A DNA stretch of 64,000 bases from Paraburkholderia adhaesiva. GTDB lineage: Bacteria > Pseudomonadota > Gammaproteobacteria > Burkholderiales > Burkholderiaceae. The notes below the pieces were generated by a model. That model did no database searches. It saw only the letters and a program-made list of their open reading frames with translations, and was not told the origin of the DNA. Location of the stretch: positions 248,001 to 312,000 of the forward strand of contig NZ_JAJEJQ010000002.1 of the NCBI RefSeq assembly GCF_021390575.1, in the 5' to 3' direction. Positions within the stretch are counted from its first letter, which is position 1. The number at the start of each line of letters is the position of its first letter. The position numbers were made by a program, and so were the translations under genes. Positions 1 to 9,963 of this stretch are shown here, piece after piece.

Positions 1-263
1 TTCGGTGTCAGGCGGAAGAGCCGGCCTTCGGCTTCGACATAACCGAGCGTCTGGAGCGTAAGCAGGATGCGGCGAGCGCCGGCACGGGTCAGGCCGGTGG
101 CGGTGGCGACGTCGGTGAGCGTCTGTGCGGGACTGTCGGCGTTGAACGCCCGGATGACCGAAAGCCCGCGCGCGAACGACTGCACGTAGGAATCGCCCGG
201 TTTGTCGGGGATCTCTGCTGGCTCGGCGAAACGGTCGGGCGAGGCGCTGGATGCGGAGGTCAT
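1..263 (-). CDS. IclR-family transcriptional regulator (PcaR/PcaU/PobR-like), N-terminal part only
   Basis: Only the first 87 codons lie in the window; the gene runs off the left edge. The visible part is a short polar leader, then SFARGLSVIRAFN and a winged helix-turn-helix (TLTDVATATGLTRAGARRIL, then LQTLGYVE). This layout is typical of IclR regulators of the beta-ketoadipate subgroup, which sense aromatic-acid intermediates. The ligand-binding domain is not visible, so the effector cannot be named. It diverges from otnI across about 260 bases that could hold a shared control region. The ATG at 261-263 is the only reasonable start because it just precedes the conserved region. Confidence 0.85.
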   Translation of the reverse strand, partial: MTSASSASPDRFAEPAEIPDKPGDSYVQSFARGLSVIRAFNADSPAQTLTDVATATGLTRAGARRILLTLQTLGYVEAEGRLFRLTP

Positions 264-523
264 GGGCGACGGAAAGGGCCGACGGGGGCCTTATAAACCG
301 TACACAATAACGCAAGCATCCTGTTTCGCCAACCTGCGGCCAGGCTTGCGTGGGGGCGGGCTGGGGAAGTCCCCGGCGCATGTCCGGGAAGTGCCTCCGG
401 CGCGCCGCGACGGCCTGCGCGGACTGCAGTGCACGGTACGCGCGGCGCGCGCGAGGCGCTATGCTACTCGCCTTGCCGCGCCGGCGCCGGCGCATACGAA
501 CCGACTGAAAGGAGACCACGACC

Positions 524-1312
524 ATGCCCCGCTTTGCGGCCAATCTGACGATGATGTACAACGAGCACGCCTTTCCCGACCGCATCGCGGCGGCGGCGCG
601 CGACGGCTTCGCGGCGGCCGAGTGCCTGTTCCCCTACGACCTCGCTGCCGATGACCTGAAGTCTCGCCTCGATTCGAGCGGCATCGAACTGGTGCTCTTC
701 AACGCGCCGCCCGGCGACTGGGCCGCCGGCGAACGCGGGATAGCTTCGTTGCCGGGCCGCGAGGACGAATTCCGCCGCGGCGTCGATCGGGCGCTCGACT
801 ACGCCCGCGTGGTGGGAACCCGCCGCGTGCATGTGATGGCGGGGCTGCGCGACGCGGCGACGCCGCTCGAGGCGCAGCGCGAGCTTTACCTGCGCAACCT
901 GGCCTGGGCGACTGAGCAGGCGCGGTCCGACGGCATCACGATCCTGATCGAGCCGATCAACACGCGCGACATGCCCGGCTATCTGCTGAACCGCCAGGAC
1001 GACGCGCAGGCGATCCGCACCGAACTCAACGCGACGAACCTGCGAGTGCAGTTCGACTGCTACCACTGCCAGATCGTCGAGGGCGACCTGGCGATGAAGC
1101 TGCGTCGCGACATCGCCGGGATCGGCCACGTTCAGATCGCGGGCGTTCCCGAGCGTCACGAGCCGGACACCGGCGAGGTGAACTATCCGTACCTGTTCGC
1201 GTTACTCGACGAACTCGGCTACGCGGGATGGATCGGCTGCGAATACCGTCCGCGTAAAGAGACGTCGGCGGGACTGGGTTGGCTGCAGCCCTGGTTGCCG
1301 CGTCGCGCGTGA
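524..1312 (+). CDS. otnI: 2-oxo-tetronate isomerase / hydroxypyruvate isomerase family (OtnI/Hyi)
   Basis: This is a 262-residue sugar-phosphate-isomerase-like TIM barrel of the Hyi/OtnI family, the usual length. The two catalytic glutamates of the family are at E143 (in LIEPIN) and E240 (in GCEYRP). It begins [15 protein letters not shown], the conserved N-terminus. The family interconverts hydroxypyruvate and tartronate semialdehyde, or 2-oxo- and 3-oxo-tetronates in four-carbon acid-sugar catabolism. Sequence alone does not separate these, and no kinase or dehydrogenase partner is in view. An AAGGAG ribosome site lies upstream of the ATG. It is monocistronic, with a strong terminator just after it. 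The symbol is probable; hyi is the alternative. Confidence 0.85.
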   Translation: MPRFAANLTMMYNEHAFPDRIAAAARDGFAAAECLFPYDLAADDLKSRLDSSGIELVLFNAPPGDWAAGERGIASLPGREDEFRRGVDRALDYARVVGTRRVHVMAGLRDAATPLEAQRELYLRNLAWATEQARSDGITILIEPINTRDMPGYLLNRQDDAQAIRTELNATNLRVQFDCYHCQIVEGDLAMKLRRDIAGIGHVQIAGVPERHEPDTGEVNYPYLFALLDELGYAGWIGCEYRPRKETSAGLGWLQPWLPRRA

Positions 1313-1321
1313 TATCAGTAC

Positions 1322-1358
1322 AAAAAGACGCCGGGTGAAATTTATCCGGCGTCTTTTT
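1322..1358 (+). terminator. Rho-independent terminator after otnI
   Basis: Stem AAAAAGACGCCGG (1322-1334) pairs with CCGGCGTCTTTTT (1346-1358) around an 11-base loop, and the right arm runs into a T tract. It starts 10 bases after the otnI stop codon. The symmetric A/T flanks could allow some bidirectional function. Confidence 0.9.
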
Positions 1359-1799
1359 TGATATAAGGCAAATTCAATAATTCTGAAATTATTGACGCGT
1401 GTTTTTGGGATTCGGTATTAGTCACATACGCCCAGTTTTTCCGCTATTTCAGCCGGCCATTCAAACGAACTCGCAAAATGTGAGATAACGGGCCGCTGAA
1501 ATTTCCTGCTTCTGGCGCGGCAAATCGTCCGCTCGCGCCCAGTCCTGGCCGTCCTTCCTCGCTCCGTCGCACCGTGCCCTCCGGGCCTCGAAAGCACGTT
1601 GAAAGTTAATTGCGTCGTTCCGTCGCAGTTGCCCTTCTGACACCCGAGGCAACCGGGATTGTTTAGCAAAGATCAAATTTAGCGTTTGACTCCTTACGTA
1701 GAATTGCGCCGAATGCGACACGGGTGCATTTTGCGTCGCTTTTTGAGACGCAAATGTGGTTGAGCGTTTAAAAGGTGTTTAACGGAAAAACGTGCAAAT
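1359..1799 (+). other. Intergenic region upstream of cyoABCD
   Basis: About 440 bases without a convincing gene; the short overlapping open frames have no recognisable protein character. It must hold the cyo promoter. The last 150 bases are AT-richer than the surroundings. I could not pick a convincing -35/-10 pair or an operator by eye. Confidence 0.5.
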
Positions 1800-2702
1800 A
1801 TGACAAACAGAAAAGCCTTAAAAAGGTGGCTCATCCCCCTCGGCAGCGGGCTGACCGTATTACTTTCAGGCTGTAGCGGCAACTTTGCGCTGCTCGACCC
1901 GAAGGGCAGCATCGGAGTTGCCGAAAAGTCGCTGATCACCACTGCAACAGTGACCATGCTGGCGGTCGTAGTGCCGGTGATCATCCTCACCCTGTGGTTC
2001 GCTTACCGGTATCGCGCCTCGAACCGCAACGCCACGTATGCACCGAAGTGGGCCCACTCCACGGCCATCGAAGTGGTGGTCTGGGGCATTCCTGCCGCCA
2101 TCATCCTTTTCCTCGCCATCCTCACCTGGCGCACCACGCACGAGCTCGATCCGTACCAGCCGATCCAGTCGAACGTGAAGCCCATCAACGTCGAAGTCGT
2201 CGCGCTCGACTGGAAGTGGCTCTTCATCTATCCGGACCTCGGCATCGCGTCGGTGAACCAGCTGGCCGTGCCGGTCGGTACGCCCGTGAATTTCCGCATC
2301 ACGTCGGATTCGGTGATGAACTCGTTCTTCATTCCGCAGCTGGGCACGCAGATCTATGCGATGGCCGGCATGCAGACGCGTCTGCACCTGATCGCCGACC
2401 ACGCCGGTCAATACGAAGGCATCTCGTCGAACTTCAGCGGCAAGGGTTTCTCGGACATGAAGTTCAACACGCTCGCAACGAGCCAGCAGGACTTCGACGC
2501 GTGGGTTCAGAAAGTGAAGGCATCGTCGACGCAGCTCTCGATGGATCAATACGCGACGGTCGCTCAGCCAAGCGAGAAGGCGCCGGTCCAGTACTTCTCG
2601 ACGGTTGCTCCGAAGCTCTTCAATAACATCATCGCAAAGTACAACAACGGTCACGTCACCGAGTTCAACGACGCGTCGTGCGGTACTAAGGTGAAGGGGT
2701 AA
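1800..2702 (+). CDS. cyoA: Cytochrome o ubiquinol oxidase subunit II
   Basis: Subunit II (300 residues) of the bo3-type quinol oxidase, a proton-pumping terminal oxidase of the inner membrane. It has a lipoprotein signal peptide with lipobox LLSGC (lipidated C25), two transmembrane helices at about residues 45-67 and 90-108, and a periplasmic cupredoxin domain (PVGTPVNFRITSDSVMNSFF onward). It lacks the Cu(A) cysteine ligands, as expected for a quinol rather than a cytochrome c oxidase. First gene of cyoABCD; cyoB begins three bases after its stop. Confidence 0.97.
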   Translation: MTNRKALKRWLIPLGSGLTVLLSGCSGNFALLDPKGSIGVAEKSLITTATVTMLAVVVPVIILTLWFAYRYRASNRNATYAPKWAHSTAIEVVVWGIPAAIILFLAILTWRTTHELDPYQPIQSNVKPINVEVVALDWKWLFIYPDLGIASVNQLAVPVGTPVNFRITSDSVMNSFFIPQLGTQIYAMAGMQTRLHLIADHAGQYEGISSNFSGKGFSDMKFNTLATSQQDFDAWVQKVKASSTQLSMDQYATVAQPSEKAPVQYFSTVAPKLFNNIIAKYNNGHVTEFNDASCGTKVKG

Positions 2703-2705
2703 AGC

Positions 2706-4709
2706 ATGTTCGGAAATCTTACATTAGAGGCGATTCCGTTCGATCAGCCGATCATCATGGGCGCCACGGTGTTCATGGCGCTGCTCGTGGCCGGTGTGCT
2801 CGGTCTCGTGACCGTGATGGGGAAGTGGAAGTACTTGTGGACCGAATGGTTCACGAGCGTCGACCACAAGCGCATCGGCGTGATGTACATGATCGTCGCG
2901 GTGCTCATGCTCGTGCGCGGCTTCGCCGACGCTGTGATGATGCGTATCCAGCAGGCCATTGCCTTGAATGGTCCAGGCTATCTTCCGCCGCATCACTTCG
3001 ACCAGATCTTCACGGCGCACGGCGTCATCATGATCTTCTTCATGGCGATGGCGATCATGGTCGGCCTGTTCAACCTCGTCATACCGCTGCAGATCGGCGC
3101 ACGCGACGTGGCGTTCCCGTTCCTGAACTCGCTCTCGTTCTGGATGACGGCGATCAGCGCGATCCTGATTAACCTGTCGCTCTTCATCGGCGAATTCGGC
3201 CAGGTGGGCTGGCTCGCGTACGCGCCGCTTTCGGAGCTGCAATACAGTCCGGGCGTGGGGGTCGACTACTACATCTGGTCGATTCAGTTGTCCGGCGTTG
3301 GCACCTTGCTCACCGCGGTCAACTTCTTCGTCACGATCCTGAAGATGCGCGCCCCGGGCATGACGATGATGAAGATGCCGGTGTTCACGTGGACGGCCCT
3401 GTGCTCGAACGTGCTCGTCATGGCGATTTTCCCGATTCTCACGATCGCTCTCGCACTGCTCGGCTTCGACCGCTACATCGGCACGCACTTCTTCACGAAT
3501 GACGGCGGCGGCAACGCGATGGTCTACCTGAACCTGATCTGGGCATGGGGTCACCCCGAGGTGTACGTCCTCGTGCTGCCCGCGTTCGGTATCTATTCGG
3601 AGATCATGGCCACGTTCTGCAAGAAGCCGCTGTTCGGCTACAAGACGATGGTCTACGCGTCGTGCGTCATCATGGTTCTGGCGTTCCTCGTCTGGGCACA
3701 CCACTTCTTCACGATGGGTGCAGGCGGCGACGTCAATGCGTTCTTCGGCATCATGACGATGATCATCGGCGTCCCGACGGGCGTGAAGATCTTCAACTGG
3801 CTGTTCACGATGTACCGCGGCCGTGTGCAGTTCACCGCACCGGTGCTCTGGACGATCGGTTTCATGGTGACGTTCTCGATCGCCGGTATGACCGGCGTGA
3901 TGCTGGCTATCCCCGGCGCGGACTTCGTGCTGCACAACTCGCTCTTCCTCGTTGCGCACTTCCACAACGCGATTATCGGCGGTGTGGTGTTTGGCTACCT
4001 CGCAGGCCTGCAGTACTGGTTCCCGAAGGTTTTCGGCATCAAGCCCAACGAGAAGCTCGCCAAGGCGTCGTTCTGGTGCTGGTTCGTCGGCTTCTGGGTC
4101 GCGTTCACGCCGATCTATGTGCTCGGCTTCATGGGTGCAACCCGTCGTCTGAATCACTACGACAACCCGGATTGGCAGCCGTACTTCGTCATCGCAGCGA
4201 TTGGTGCGGCCATCATTGCCCTTGGCATCGTGTTCCAGGTGCTGCTGTGGGTGATGGCGTTCGTCAACCGCAACAAGGTGGAGTGCAAGGACCTGACGGG
4301 CGATCCGTGGGGCGGCCGTACGCTCGAGTGGTCGATCTCGTCGCCGCCGCCGGTCTATAACTTCGCGGTGATCCCGCATGTGCATGAACTCGACGCCTTC
4401 GCCCATATGAAGGAAACGGGCCAGGGTCTGGGGCTCCAGACGAAGTACAACGACATCCATATGCCGTCGAACACCGCAGCGGGCTTCCTGATCGGCGTGT
4501 TCAGCCTGGTGCTCGGTTTCTCGGGTGTGTGGCACATCACGTGGCTGGCTGTGCTGGCACTCGTCGCCATCGTGGTCACGGTCGCTGCCCGCAGCTTCAG
4601 CGACGACGAGGGTTACTACATCCCCGCCGCACGCGTGCGTGAGATTGAAGAAAAGCGTCACCGTGCAGTCGCCGGCGATCGCGAACTTGCCGCAGTGGAG
4701 GCCAACTGA
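2706..4709 (+). CDS. cyoB: Cytochrome o ubiquinol oxidase subunit I
   Basis: Catalytic heme-copper subunit, 667 residues, near the family norm, with about 15 hydrophobic segments. Visible landmarks are R71 and D75 (quinol site, VRGFAD), the low-spin heme histidine H105 (FTAHGV), the Cu(B)/Tyr motif HPEVY, the paired histidines in WAHHFF, and the two heme ligands in LVAHFHN. It reduces oxygen to water with electrons from ubiquinol and pumps protons. The stop codon overlaps the cyoC start by one base, indicating translational coupling. Confidence 0.98.
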   Translation: MFGNLTLEAIPFDQPIIMGATVFMALLVAGVLGLVTVMGKWKYLWTEWFTSVDHKRIGVMYMIVAVLMLVRGFADAVMMRIQQAIALNGPGYLPPHHFDQIFTAHGVIMIFFMAMAIMVGLFNLVIPLQIGARDVAFPFLNSLSFWMTAISAILINLSLFIGEFGQVGWLAYAPLSELQYSPGVGVDYYIWSIQLSGVGTLLTAVNFFVTILKMRAPGMTMMKMPVFTWTALCSNVLVMAIFPILTIALALLGFDRYIGTHFFTNDGGGNAMVYLNLIWAWGHPEVYVLVLPAFGIYSEIMATFCKKPLFGYKTMVYASCVIMVLAFLVWAHHFFTMGAGGDVNAFFGIMTMIIGVPTGVKIFNWLFTMYRGRVQFTAPVLWTIGFMVTFSIAGMTGVMLAIPGADFVLHNSLFLVAHFHNAIIGGVVFGYLAGLQYWFPKVFGIKPNEKLAKASFWCWFVGFWVAFTPIYVLGFMGATRRLNHYDNPDWQPYFVIAAIGAAIIALGIVFQVLLWVMAFVNRNKVECKDLTGDPWGGRTLEWSISSPPPVYNFAVIPHVHELDAFAHMKETGQGLGLQTKYNDIHMPSNTAAGFLIGVFSLVLGFSGVWHITWLAVLALVAIVVTVAARSFSDDEGYYIPAARVREIEEKRHRAVAGDRELAAVEAN

Positions 4710-5320
4710 TGCTGCAGAAAACCAATACGGCGACCCTCGCCGACTTTGAGCACCACGATCACCCGGAGTCGCAGTCTGTTTTCGGCTTCTGGATCTACCT
4801 GATGACCGACTGCATTCTGTTCGCGGCGCTGTTCGCGACGTTCGGATGCTTCGTCCATCAGTTCGCGGGTGGCCCCACGGGCAAGGAACTGTTCGATATC
4901 CCGGGCGTCGCGCTCGAAACCGGCGTGCTGCTGCTTTCCAGTATCACCTACGGCTTCGCGATGTTGGGCGCGCACCAGCGCAAGTCGGGCACCGTGCTCC
5001 TGTGGCTCGCGGTGACTTTCTTGCTCGGCGCGATGTTCCTCACGTTCGAACTGCGTGAGTTCTCGCACCTGATCGCAGAAGGCGCGGGTCCGCAGCGCAG
5101 CGCGTTCCTGTCGTCGTTCTTCGTGCTCGTCAGCACGCACGGTCTGCACGTGTTCTTCGGTCTCGTCTGGATGGGTGTGATGATGCTGCAGGTGATCCGC
5201 CGCCCGAACCTGGGCGAGAAGGAACTCCGCCGCCTCACGTGCCTGAGCCTCTTCTGGCACTTCCTCGACATCGTGTGGATCTGCGTGTTTACGTTTGTTT
5301 ATCTCGGGAGCGTGATCTAA
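4709..5320 (+). CDS. cyoC: Cytochrome o ubiquinol oxidase subunit III
   Basis: Subunit III, 203 residues, with five predicted helices, starting with the family-typical QSVFGFWIYLMTDCILFAAL and containing the conserved glutamate segment LTFELREF. It stabilises subunit I and supports sustained proton pumping. The ATG overlaps the last base of the cyoB stop, and cyoD follows with no gap. Confidence 0.97.
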   Translation: MLQKTNTATLADFEHHDHPESQSVFGFWIYLMTDCILFAALFATFGCFVHQFAGGPTGKELFDIPGVALETGVLLLSSITYGFAMLGAHQRKSGTVLLWLAVTFLLGAMFLTFELREFSHLIAEGAGPQRSAFLSSFFVLVSTHGLHVFFGLVWMGVMMLQVIRRPNLGEKELRRLTCLSLFWHFLDIVWICVFTFVYLGSVI

Positions 5321-5638
5321 ATGGCTCATTCTCAGTCACAGGCTCACGGCAGTCTTGGCGGCTACGTCGCGGGCTTTATCCTTGCCGTGGTCCTCACGGC
5401 AGCCGCGTTCGGCGTCGTGCTGAACGGCACGTTCTCGTCGAGCAGCGCGCTGATGGTGCTCGGTGTCCTTGCGTTCGTGCAGGTTGTCGTTCACCTCGTG
5501 TTCTTCCTGCACCTGAATGGCAAGGGACAGGGCATGAATGTGCTGGCGCTTAGCTACACCGTTCTCGCTGCTGCATTCCTGATCTTCGGCACGATCTGGG
5601 TCATGAATAACGTCACGATGTTCATGATGTCGCGTTAA
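5321..5638 (+). CDS. cyoD: Cytochrome o ubiquinol oxidase subunit IV
   Basis: Small subunit IV, 105 residues, three transmembrane helices, with the conserved QVVVHLVFFLHLN segment. It assists Cu(B) incorporation and assembly of subunit I. The ATG directly abuts the cyoC stop. The operon ends here at a strong terminator. No cyoE (heme O synthase) follows, so heme O must be supplied by a gene elsewhere. Confidence 0.97.
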   Translation: MAHSQSQAHGSLGGYVAGFILAVVLTAAAFGVVLNGTFSSSSALMVLGVLAFVQVVVHLVFFLHLNGKGQGMNVLALSYTVLAAAFLIFGTIWVMNNVTMFMMSR

Positions 5639-5684
5639 GCGCGAGTGCTGCGTCGCGGTGGTGGGTTGCCGCGATGCTGTCCTG

Positions 5685-5727
5685 AACGGCCGCACAGACT
5701 TTGTGTCTGTGCGGCCGTTTTCTTTTT
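5685..5727 (+). terminator. Rho-independent terminator of cyoABCD
   Basis: A perfect 15-base stem, AACGGCCGCACAGAC (5685-5699) with GTCTGTGCGGCCGTT (5705-5719), a 5-base loop and a T-rich tail. It lies 46 bases after the cyoD stop. The following 260 bases up to the next gene hold no supported feature. Confidence 0.93.
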
Positions 5728-5988
5728 GGTGCGCCGGTTGGCGTTAGGGGCACTGGTTCGGTATGTCCAACTGGCATCAGTCTTATTTTTGGTTCTTCGC
5801 AGATTTCTGGGGAGACCGCTTGCGGACAGGCGGTAGTCGGCCACGTAGAGACGGTGGTGGTTTCGCGCCAAACGACCGAAATCCGTGCGAAAGCGAACGT
5901 TCATCCTTCGCAACCATGCGGCACATTGAGGCCGATCGTTCGCCTGCTCAACCGGATCAGATTGCCGTCCCACCACAACGAGGAAAAA

Positions 5989-6657
5989 ATGCGGCCTTTA
6001 CGATCTTTCGTCACGCCTTTGGGCTTAATCGTCGCGCTTACATTTTGTGCAAGCTGGTCCGCGCGAGCAGAAACCTCTCCGGCGCACAACGCAGGAGGTT
6101 TAGTGGGCGCAGTCGCGCCAGTTTTCGATCAGATCGTATATTTTCGCGTACCTGTTAGCTTTGTATCTGTATTCGAAAAAGCGCACGGAGATCGCTACAT
6201 CCATGAGTGGGTTTTGTCCGGCGAGAGCGCTTCGAACTGGACACAGATGGTCACACTTACGGGCGCACAAAATGTCAGCTCAAGGCACCCCGAGGCCACG
6301 CCTAAAGCGTTCGCCAGTGCCATCGCCAGTGGGTTCCAACGTGCGTGCCCGACATCGTTTTCAGCAAAAGGAATCTACGAGGGGCAATTGAACGCGCAAG
6401 GCACGTTTATTATGGTCGTCGGTTGCGGTAACACGCCGACTAGTGCCGGACACAGCGAGACAGCCGTTATCGCTGTGGTCAAGGGAGAAAAGGACTTCTA
6501 TACGTTGCAGTGGGCTCAACGAGCTGACGCAACGCCGACGCCGAAGGACATCGACGTGAGCTTGTGGGCCGGGCGGATAAAAAGCCTCATGCCTTTGAAG
6601 CTATGTCCAATCGTAGCTGGAGAGCGGCCACCATATCCAAGTTGTGTTGGAAGTTGA
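5989..6657 (+). CDS. Secreted protein of unknown function
   Basis: 222 residues. The frame is open further upstream, but the start chosen is the ATG after a GAGGA ribosome site. From there the protein begins with a clean Sec signal peptide (RPLRSF, then hydrophobic LGLIVALTFCASW, cleavage near ARAE). The mature part contains WVLSGESASNWTQMVTLTGAQ and three or more cysteines that could form disulfides, with no motif I recognise. It is probably periplasmic. It is a single gene between the cyo terminator and the gab terminator, so context gives no function. Confidence 0.7.
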   Translation: MRPLRSFVTPLGLIVALTFCASWSARAETSPAHNAGGLVGAVAPVFDQIVYFRVPVSFVSVFEKAHGDRYIHEWVLSGESASNWTQMVTLTGAQNVSSRHPEATPKAFASAIASGFQRACPTSFSAKGIYEGQLNAQGTFIMVVGCGNTPTSAGHSETAVIAVVKGEKDFYTLQWAQRADATPTPKDIDVSLWAGRIKSLMPLKLCPIVAGERPPYPSCVGS

Positions 6658-6906
6658 GTGAGCGCTCATTCGTTTTCAGCGTCATTGCCATCGCTTCCGG
6701 CGAGCGACAGGTCTAAGTCAAAAAAGAGTCGTTCGCGAAAAGCAGTTGTGCGACCGAGAAGGGTCGAACAGAGCCCTTCCCCGGAAATCTGCGAAGAACC
6801 TTTTTGCGGCCAACGACCGCTGTTGCGCCCAGGATCGAAGCCGCAACATGCGCGGCGTGATCAGGTGCCTCTACACCATGCCGCGCGATAAACGTGCCTC
6901 CAAATA

Positions 6907-6951
6907 AAAACGCCGGTGCGCAGCGATAAAACCGCTACGCACCGGCGTTTT
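6907..6951 (-). terminator. Bidirectional terminator at the 3' end of gabD
   Basis: Perfect inverted repeat AAAACGCCGGTGCG (6907-6920) and CGCACCGGCGTTTT (6938-6951) with a 17-base loop. On the minus strand the final arm is followed by a T-rich stretch. It lies 33 bases downstream of the gabD stop and could also serve the rightward secreted-protein gene. The interval 6658-6906 holds no supported gene. Confidence 0.88.
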
Positions 6952-6983
6952 GCACAGGGCGCCCCGAGGGCGCCCGCTTTGCT

Positions 6984-8435
6984 TTACAGCCCGCCCATAC
7001 ACATGTACTTGACGACGACGTAATCGTCCACGCCGTAATGCGAGCCTTCGCGGCCGAGGCCCGACTGCTTCACGCCGCCGAACGGCGCGACTTCGTTCGA
7101 GATCAGGCCGGTGTTGATGCCCACCATGCCGTATTCGAGCGCCTCGGCGACGCGCCATACGCGGCCGATGTCGCGGCTATAGAAGTAAGCCGCAAGACCG
7201 AACTCGGTATCGTTCGCCATCTTGATCACTTCTTCATCCGACGAGAAGCGGAACAGCGGCGCGAGCGGGCCGAACGTCTCATCGCGCGCGACCTTCATCG
7301 CGGGCGTCACGCCCGTGAGGATCGTCGGTTCGAAGAAGCCGTGGCCAAGCGCATGGCGTTTGCCGCCCGTGATGACCTGCGCGCCCTTCGCAAGCGCGTC
7401 TTCGATGTGCGATTCCACCTTCAGCACGGCTGCTTCGTTGATGAGCGGACCCTGCGTCACGCCCGCTTCGGTGCCGAGGCCGACCTTCAGCTTCTCGACG
7501 GCTTCGCGCAGTTTGGCCGCGAACGTGTCGTACACCTTGTCGTGCACATAGAAGCGGTTCGTGCAGACGCAGGTCTGGCCGCTGTTGCGATACTTCGAGG
7601 CGACGGCGCCCGCAACGGCTGCGTCGATGTCGGCGTCCTCGAACACGATAAACGGTGCGTTACCGCCCAGTTCGAGCGAAACCTTCTTGACGGTCGGCGC
7701 GCACTGACCCATCAGCAGACGGCCCACCGGCGTCGAGCCCGTGAACGACAGCTTGCGCACGGTCGCGTTGCTCGTCAGTTCGCCGCCGATCGCCTTCGGG
7801 TCGCCGGTGATGACGCTGAAGATGCCAGCCGGCACGCCCGCACGCTGCGCGAGCACGGCCATGGCGAGCGCGGAGAACGGCGTGGCTTCAGCCGGCTTCA
7901 CGACGATCGGGCAGCCTGCGGCCAGCGCCGGGCCGACCTTGCGGGTGATCATCGCGGCCGGGAAATTCCACGGCGTGATCGCCGCGCAGACGCCGACCGG
8001 CTCCTTCGTGACGACGAGGCGGCGGTCGTTCGCGACCGTCGGGATCGTGTCGCCGTAGATGCGCTTGCCTTCTTCCGCGAACCATTCGAGGAACGAGGCG
8101 GCGTAGCCGATTTCGCCTTTCGCTTCGGCGAGCGGCTTGCCTTGTTCGGTGGTGAGGATCAGCGCGAGGTCGTCGGCGTTTTCCATCATCAGGTCGTGCC
8201 ACTTGCGCAGGATCGCGCCGCGCTCTTTGGCGGTCTTCGCACGCCAGGCCGGCCAGGCGGCGTTCGCGGCGGCGATCGCGCGTCGCGTTTCCGCCGCGCC
8301 CATGCGCGGCACCGTGCCGAGCAGCGCGCCCGTGGCGGGGTTCGTCACGTCGAGCGTGGCACCATCGTCGGCGCCTTGCCATTCTCCGGCGAGGAACGCC
8401 TTGTTTTGCAGCAGCGATGCGTCTTTCAGGTTCAT
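6984..8435 (-). CDS. gabD: NAD(P)-dependent succinate-semialdehyde dehydrogenase
   Basis: Oxidises succinic semialdehyde to succinate, the second step of GABA degradation. At 483 residues it is full length for GabD. It shows the aldehyde dehydrogenase landmarks: PWNFPAAM, the cofactor loop FTGSTPVGR, the catalytic glutamate region SLELGGNAPF, the nucleophilic cysteine in GQTCVCTNR, and EEVIKMANDTEFGLAAY. It lies 155 bases downstream of gabT on the same strand, so the two probably form one transcript ending at the strong terminator just beyond it. Confidence 0.95.
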   Translation of the reverse strand: MNLKDASLLQNKAFLAGEWQGADDGATLDVTNPATGALLGTVPRMGAAETRRAIAAANAAWPAWRAKTAKERGAILRKWHDLMMENADDLALILTTEQGKPLAEAKGEIGYAASFLEWFAEEGKRIYGDTIPTVANDRRLVVTKEPVGVCAAITPWNFPAAMITRKVGPALAAGCPIVVKPAEATPFSALAMAVLAQRAGVPAGIFSVITGDPKAIGGELTSNATVRKLSFTGSTPVGRLLMGQCAPTVKKVSLELGGNAPFIVFEDADIDAAVAGAVASKYRNSGQTCVCTNRFYVHDKVYDTFAAKLREAVEKLKVGLGTEAGVTQGPLINEAAVLKVESHIEDALAKGAQVITGGKRHALGHGFFEPTILTGVTPAMKVARDETFGPLAPLFRFSSDEEVIKMANDTEFGLAAYFYSRDIGRVWRVAEALEYGMVGINTGLISNEVAPFGGVKQSGLGREGSHYGVDDYVVVKYMCMGGL

Positions 8436-8590
8436 GGATGAACTCCGGACAAGCTTCGATTCAATTGATCAGTGATGCGAACGGATATTAGTTTCGTGCC
8501 TTCGATGCGCGAACCTCTAAACGGCGGACGGCACAGCGGCGTGCGCCGGTGTGCCGTCCCGAGCGCGTAAGGTTACGCGCTTTCGCTCGA

Positions 8591-9874
8591 TCAGGCAGCG
8601 ACGCCGACCGCTTCCTTCAGCGATTCTTCGACGATCGCGAGCGCTTCGTCGAACACGTTGTCCGGCGTGGTCAGCGGGAACAGGAAGCGCACGACGTTCG
8701 AGTACACGCCGCAGACGAGCAGAATCAGACCGCGCTCGAGCGCCGCCGTCTGCACGCGCTTCGTGAAGTCGGCGTCCGGCTCGGTCGTGCCAGCCTTGCA
8801 GAGTTCGACGGCGATCATCGCGCCCGGGCCACGCACGTCGGCGATCTGCGGGACTTCCGCCTTCATCGCGTTGAGCTTCGCCTTGAGCTTGTCGCCGAGC
8901 TTCGTGGCGCGCTCGCAGAGCTTCTCTTCGTCGATGACGTCGAGCACCGCGTGCGCTGCCGCGACGGCCAGCGGGTTACCCGCGTAGGTGCCGCCGAGGC
9001 CGCCCGGCGCTGCTGCGTCCATGAGTTCGGCGCGGCCGACCACGCCCGACAGCGGCATGCCGCCGGCGAGGCTCTTGGCGATCGTCATCAGATCCGGCGC
9101 GACGCCATGGTGTTCCATCGCGAACAGCTTGCCGGTACGTGCGAAGCCGGTCTGGACTTCGTCGGCGATCAGCAGGATGCCATGCGTGTCGCAGATCTTG
9201 CGCAGGCCTTGCACGAAATCGGTCGGTGCCGGGCAGAAACCGCCTTCGCCTTGGACCGGTTCGAAGATGATTGCGGCGACACGCTTCGGATCGACGTCGG
9301 CCTTGAACAGCGTTTCGATGGCCTTCAGTGCGTCGGCGGTCGTGACGCCGTGGAGTGCGTTCGGATACGGTGCGTGGTAGACGTCCGACGGGAACGGACC
9401 GAAGCCGAGCTTGTACGGGGCGACCTTGCCAGTGAGCGCCATGCCCATCAGCGTGCGGCCGTGGAAGCCGCCTGCGAACGCGATCACGCCCGGACGGCCC
9501 GTTGCGGCGCGCGCGATCTTCACGGCGTTTTCAACGGCTTCAGCGCCGGTCGTGAAGAAGGTGGCCTTCTTCGCGAAGTTGCCCGGCGAGCGCTTCACGA
9601 TCTTCTCGGCGAGCGAAACGTACGACTCGTACGGCACGACCTGGTAGCAGGTGTGCGTGAAGTGGTCGAGCTGCTCGCGGATGGCGGCGATGATCTTCGG
9701 ATGGCGGTGGCCCGTGTTGCACACGGCGATACCGGCCGCGAAGTCGATGAAGCGGCGGCCTTCGACGTCCCACAGTTCCGCGTTTTCGGCGCGCGCTGCG
9801 TAGAAGTTGCACATCACGCCAACACCGCGCGGGGTGGCGGCGTCCTTGCGGCTTACCAGTTCAGCGTTCTTCAC
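8591..9874 (-). CDS. gabT: 4-aminobutyrate--2-oxoglutarate transaminase
   Basis: Class III PLP aminotransferase of 427 residues that transfers the GABA amino group to 2-oxoglutarate, giving succinic semialdehyde for GabD. Visible are the GAEAVENAVKIARAATGR segment, FHGRTLMGMALTGK, the PLP-aspartate region LLIADEVQTGFARTGK, and the Schiff-base lysine in MTIAKSLAGG. A GGAGATG ribosome site precedes the ATG. It is transcribed divergently from gabR across a 139-base control region. Confidence 0.95.
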   Translation of the reverse strand: MKNAELVSRKDAATPRGVGVMCNFYAARAENAELWDVEGRRFIDFAAGIAVCNTGHRHPKIIAAIREQLDHFTHTCYQVVPYESYVSLAEKIVKRSPGNFAKKATFFTTGAEAVENAVKIARAATGRPGVIAFAGGFHGRTLMGMALTGKVAPYKLGFGPFPSDVYHAPYPNALHGVTTADALKAIETLFKADVDPKRVAAIIFEPVQGEGGFCPAPTDFVQGLRKICDTHGILLIADEVQTGFARTGKLFAMEHHGVAPDLMTIAKSLAGGMPLSGVVGRAELMDAAAPGGLGGTYAGNPLAVAAAHAVLDVIDEEKLCERATKLGDKLKAKLNAMKAEVPQIADVRGPGAMIAVELCKAGTTEPDADFTKRVQTAALERGLILLVCGVYSNVVRFLFPLTTPDNVFDEALAIVEESLKEAVGVAA

Positions 9875-9951
9875 GGTTCATCTCCTTCACATTCGATTCT
9901 GAGTATGTGTGTATCGGTGGTCTCAGGCCGCCTGGCGGCCGATGGAGCGAC

Positions 9952-9957
9952 TATACT
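9952..9957 (+). promoter_or_regulatory. Candidate gabR -10 element
   Basis: TATACT lies 7 bases before the inverted repeat at 9964, which would place the start of transcription at about the first base of the repeat. No good -35 is visible at the matching distance. The placement is inference. Confidence 0.35.
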
Positions 9958-9963
9958 CACCTT

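Noticed and set aside
2724..4661. 645-residue open frame antisense to cyoB
   Set aside because: It is the mirror of a GC-rich gene, rich in His, Arg, Asp and Glu without domain character; cyoB fully explains the stretch.
6658..6891. 77-residue GTG-started frame after the secreted protein
   Set aside because: Basic, low-complexity, no ribosome site, and it runs to the terminator; nothing supports translation.
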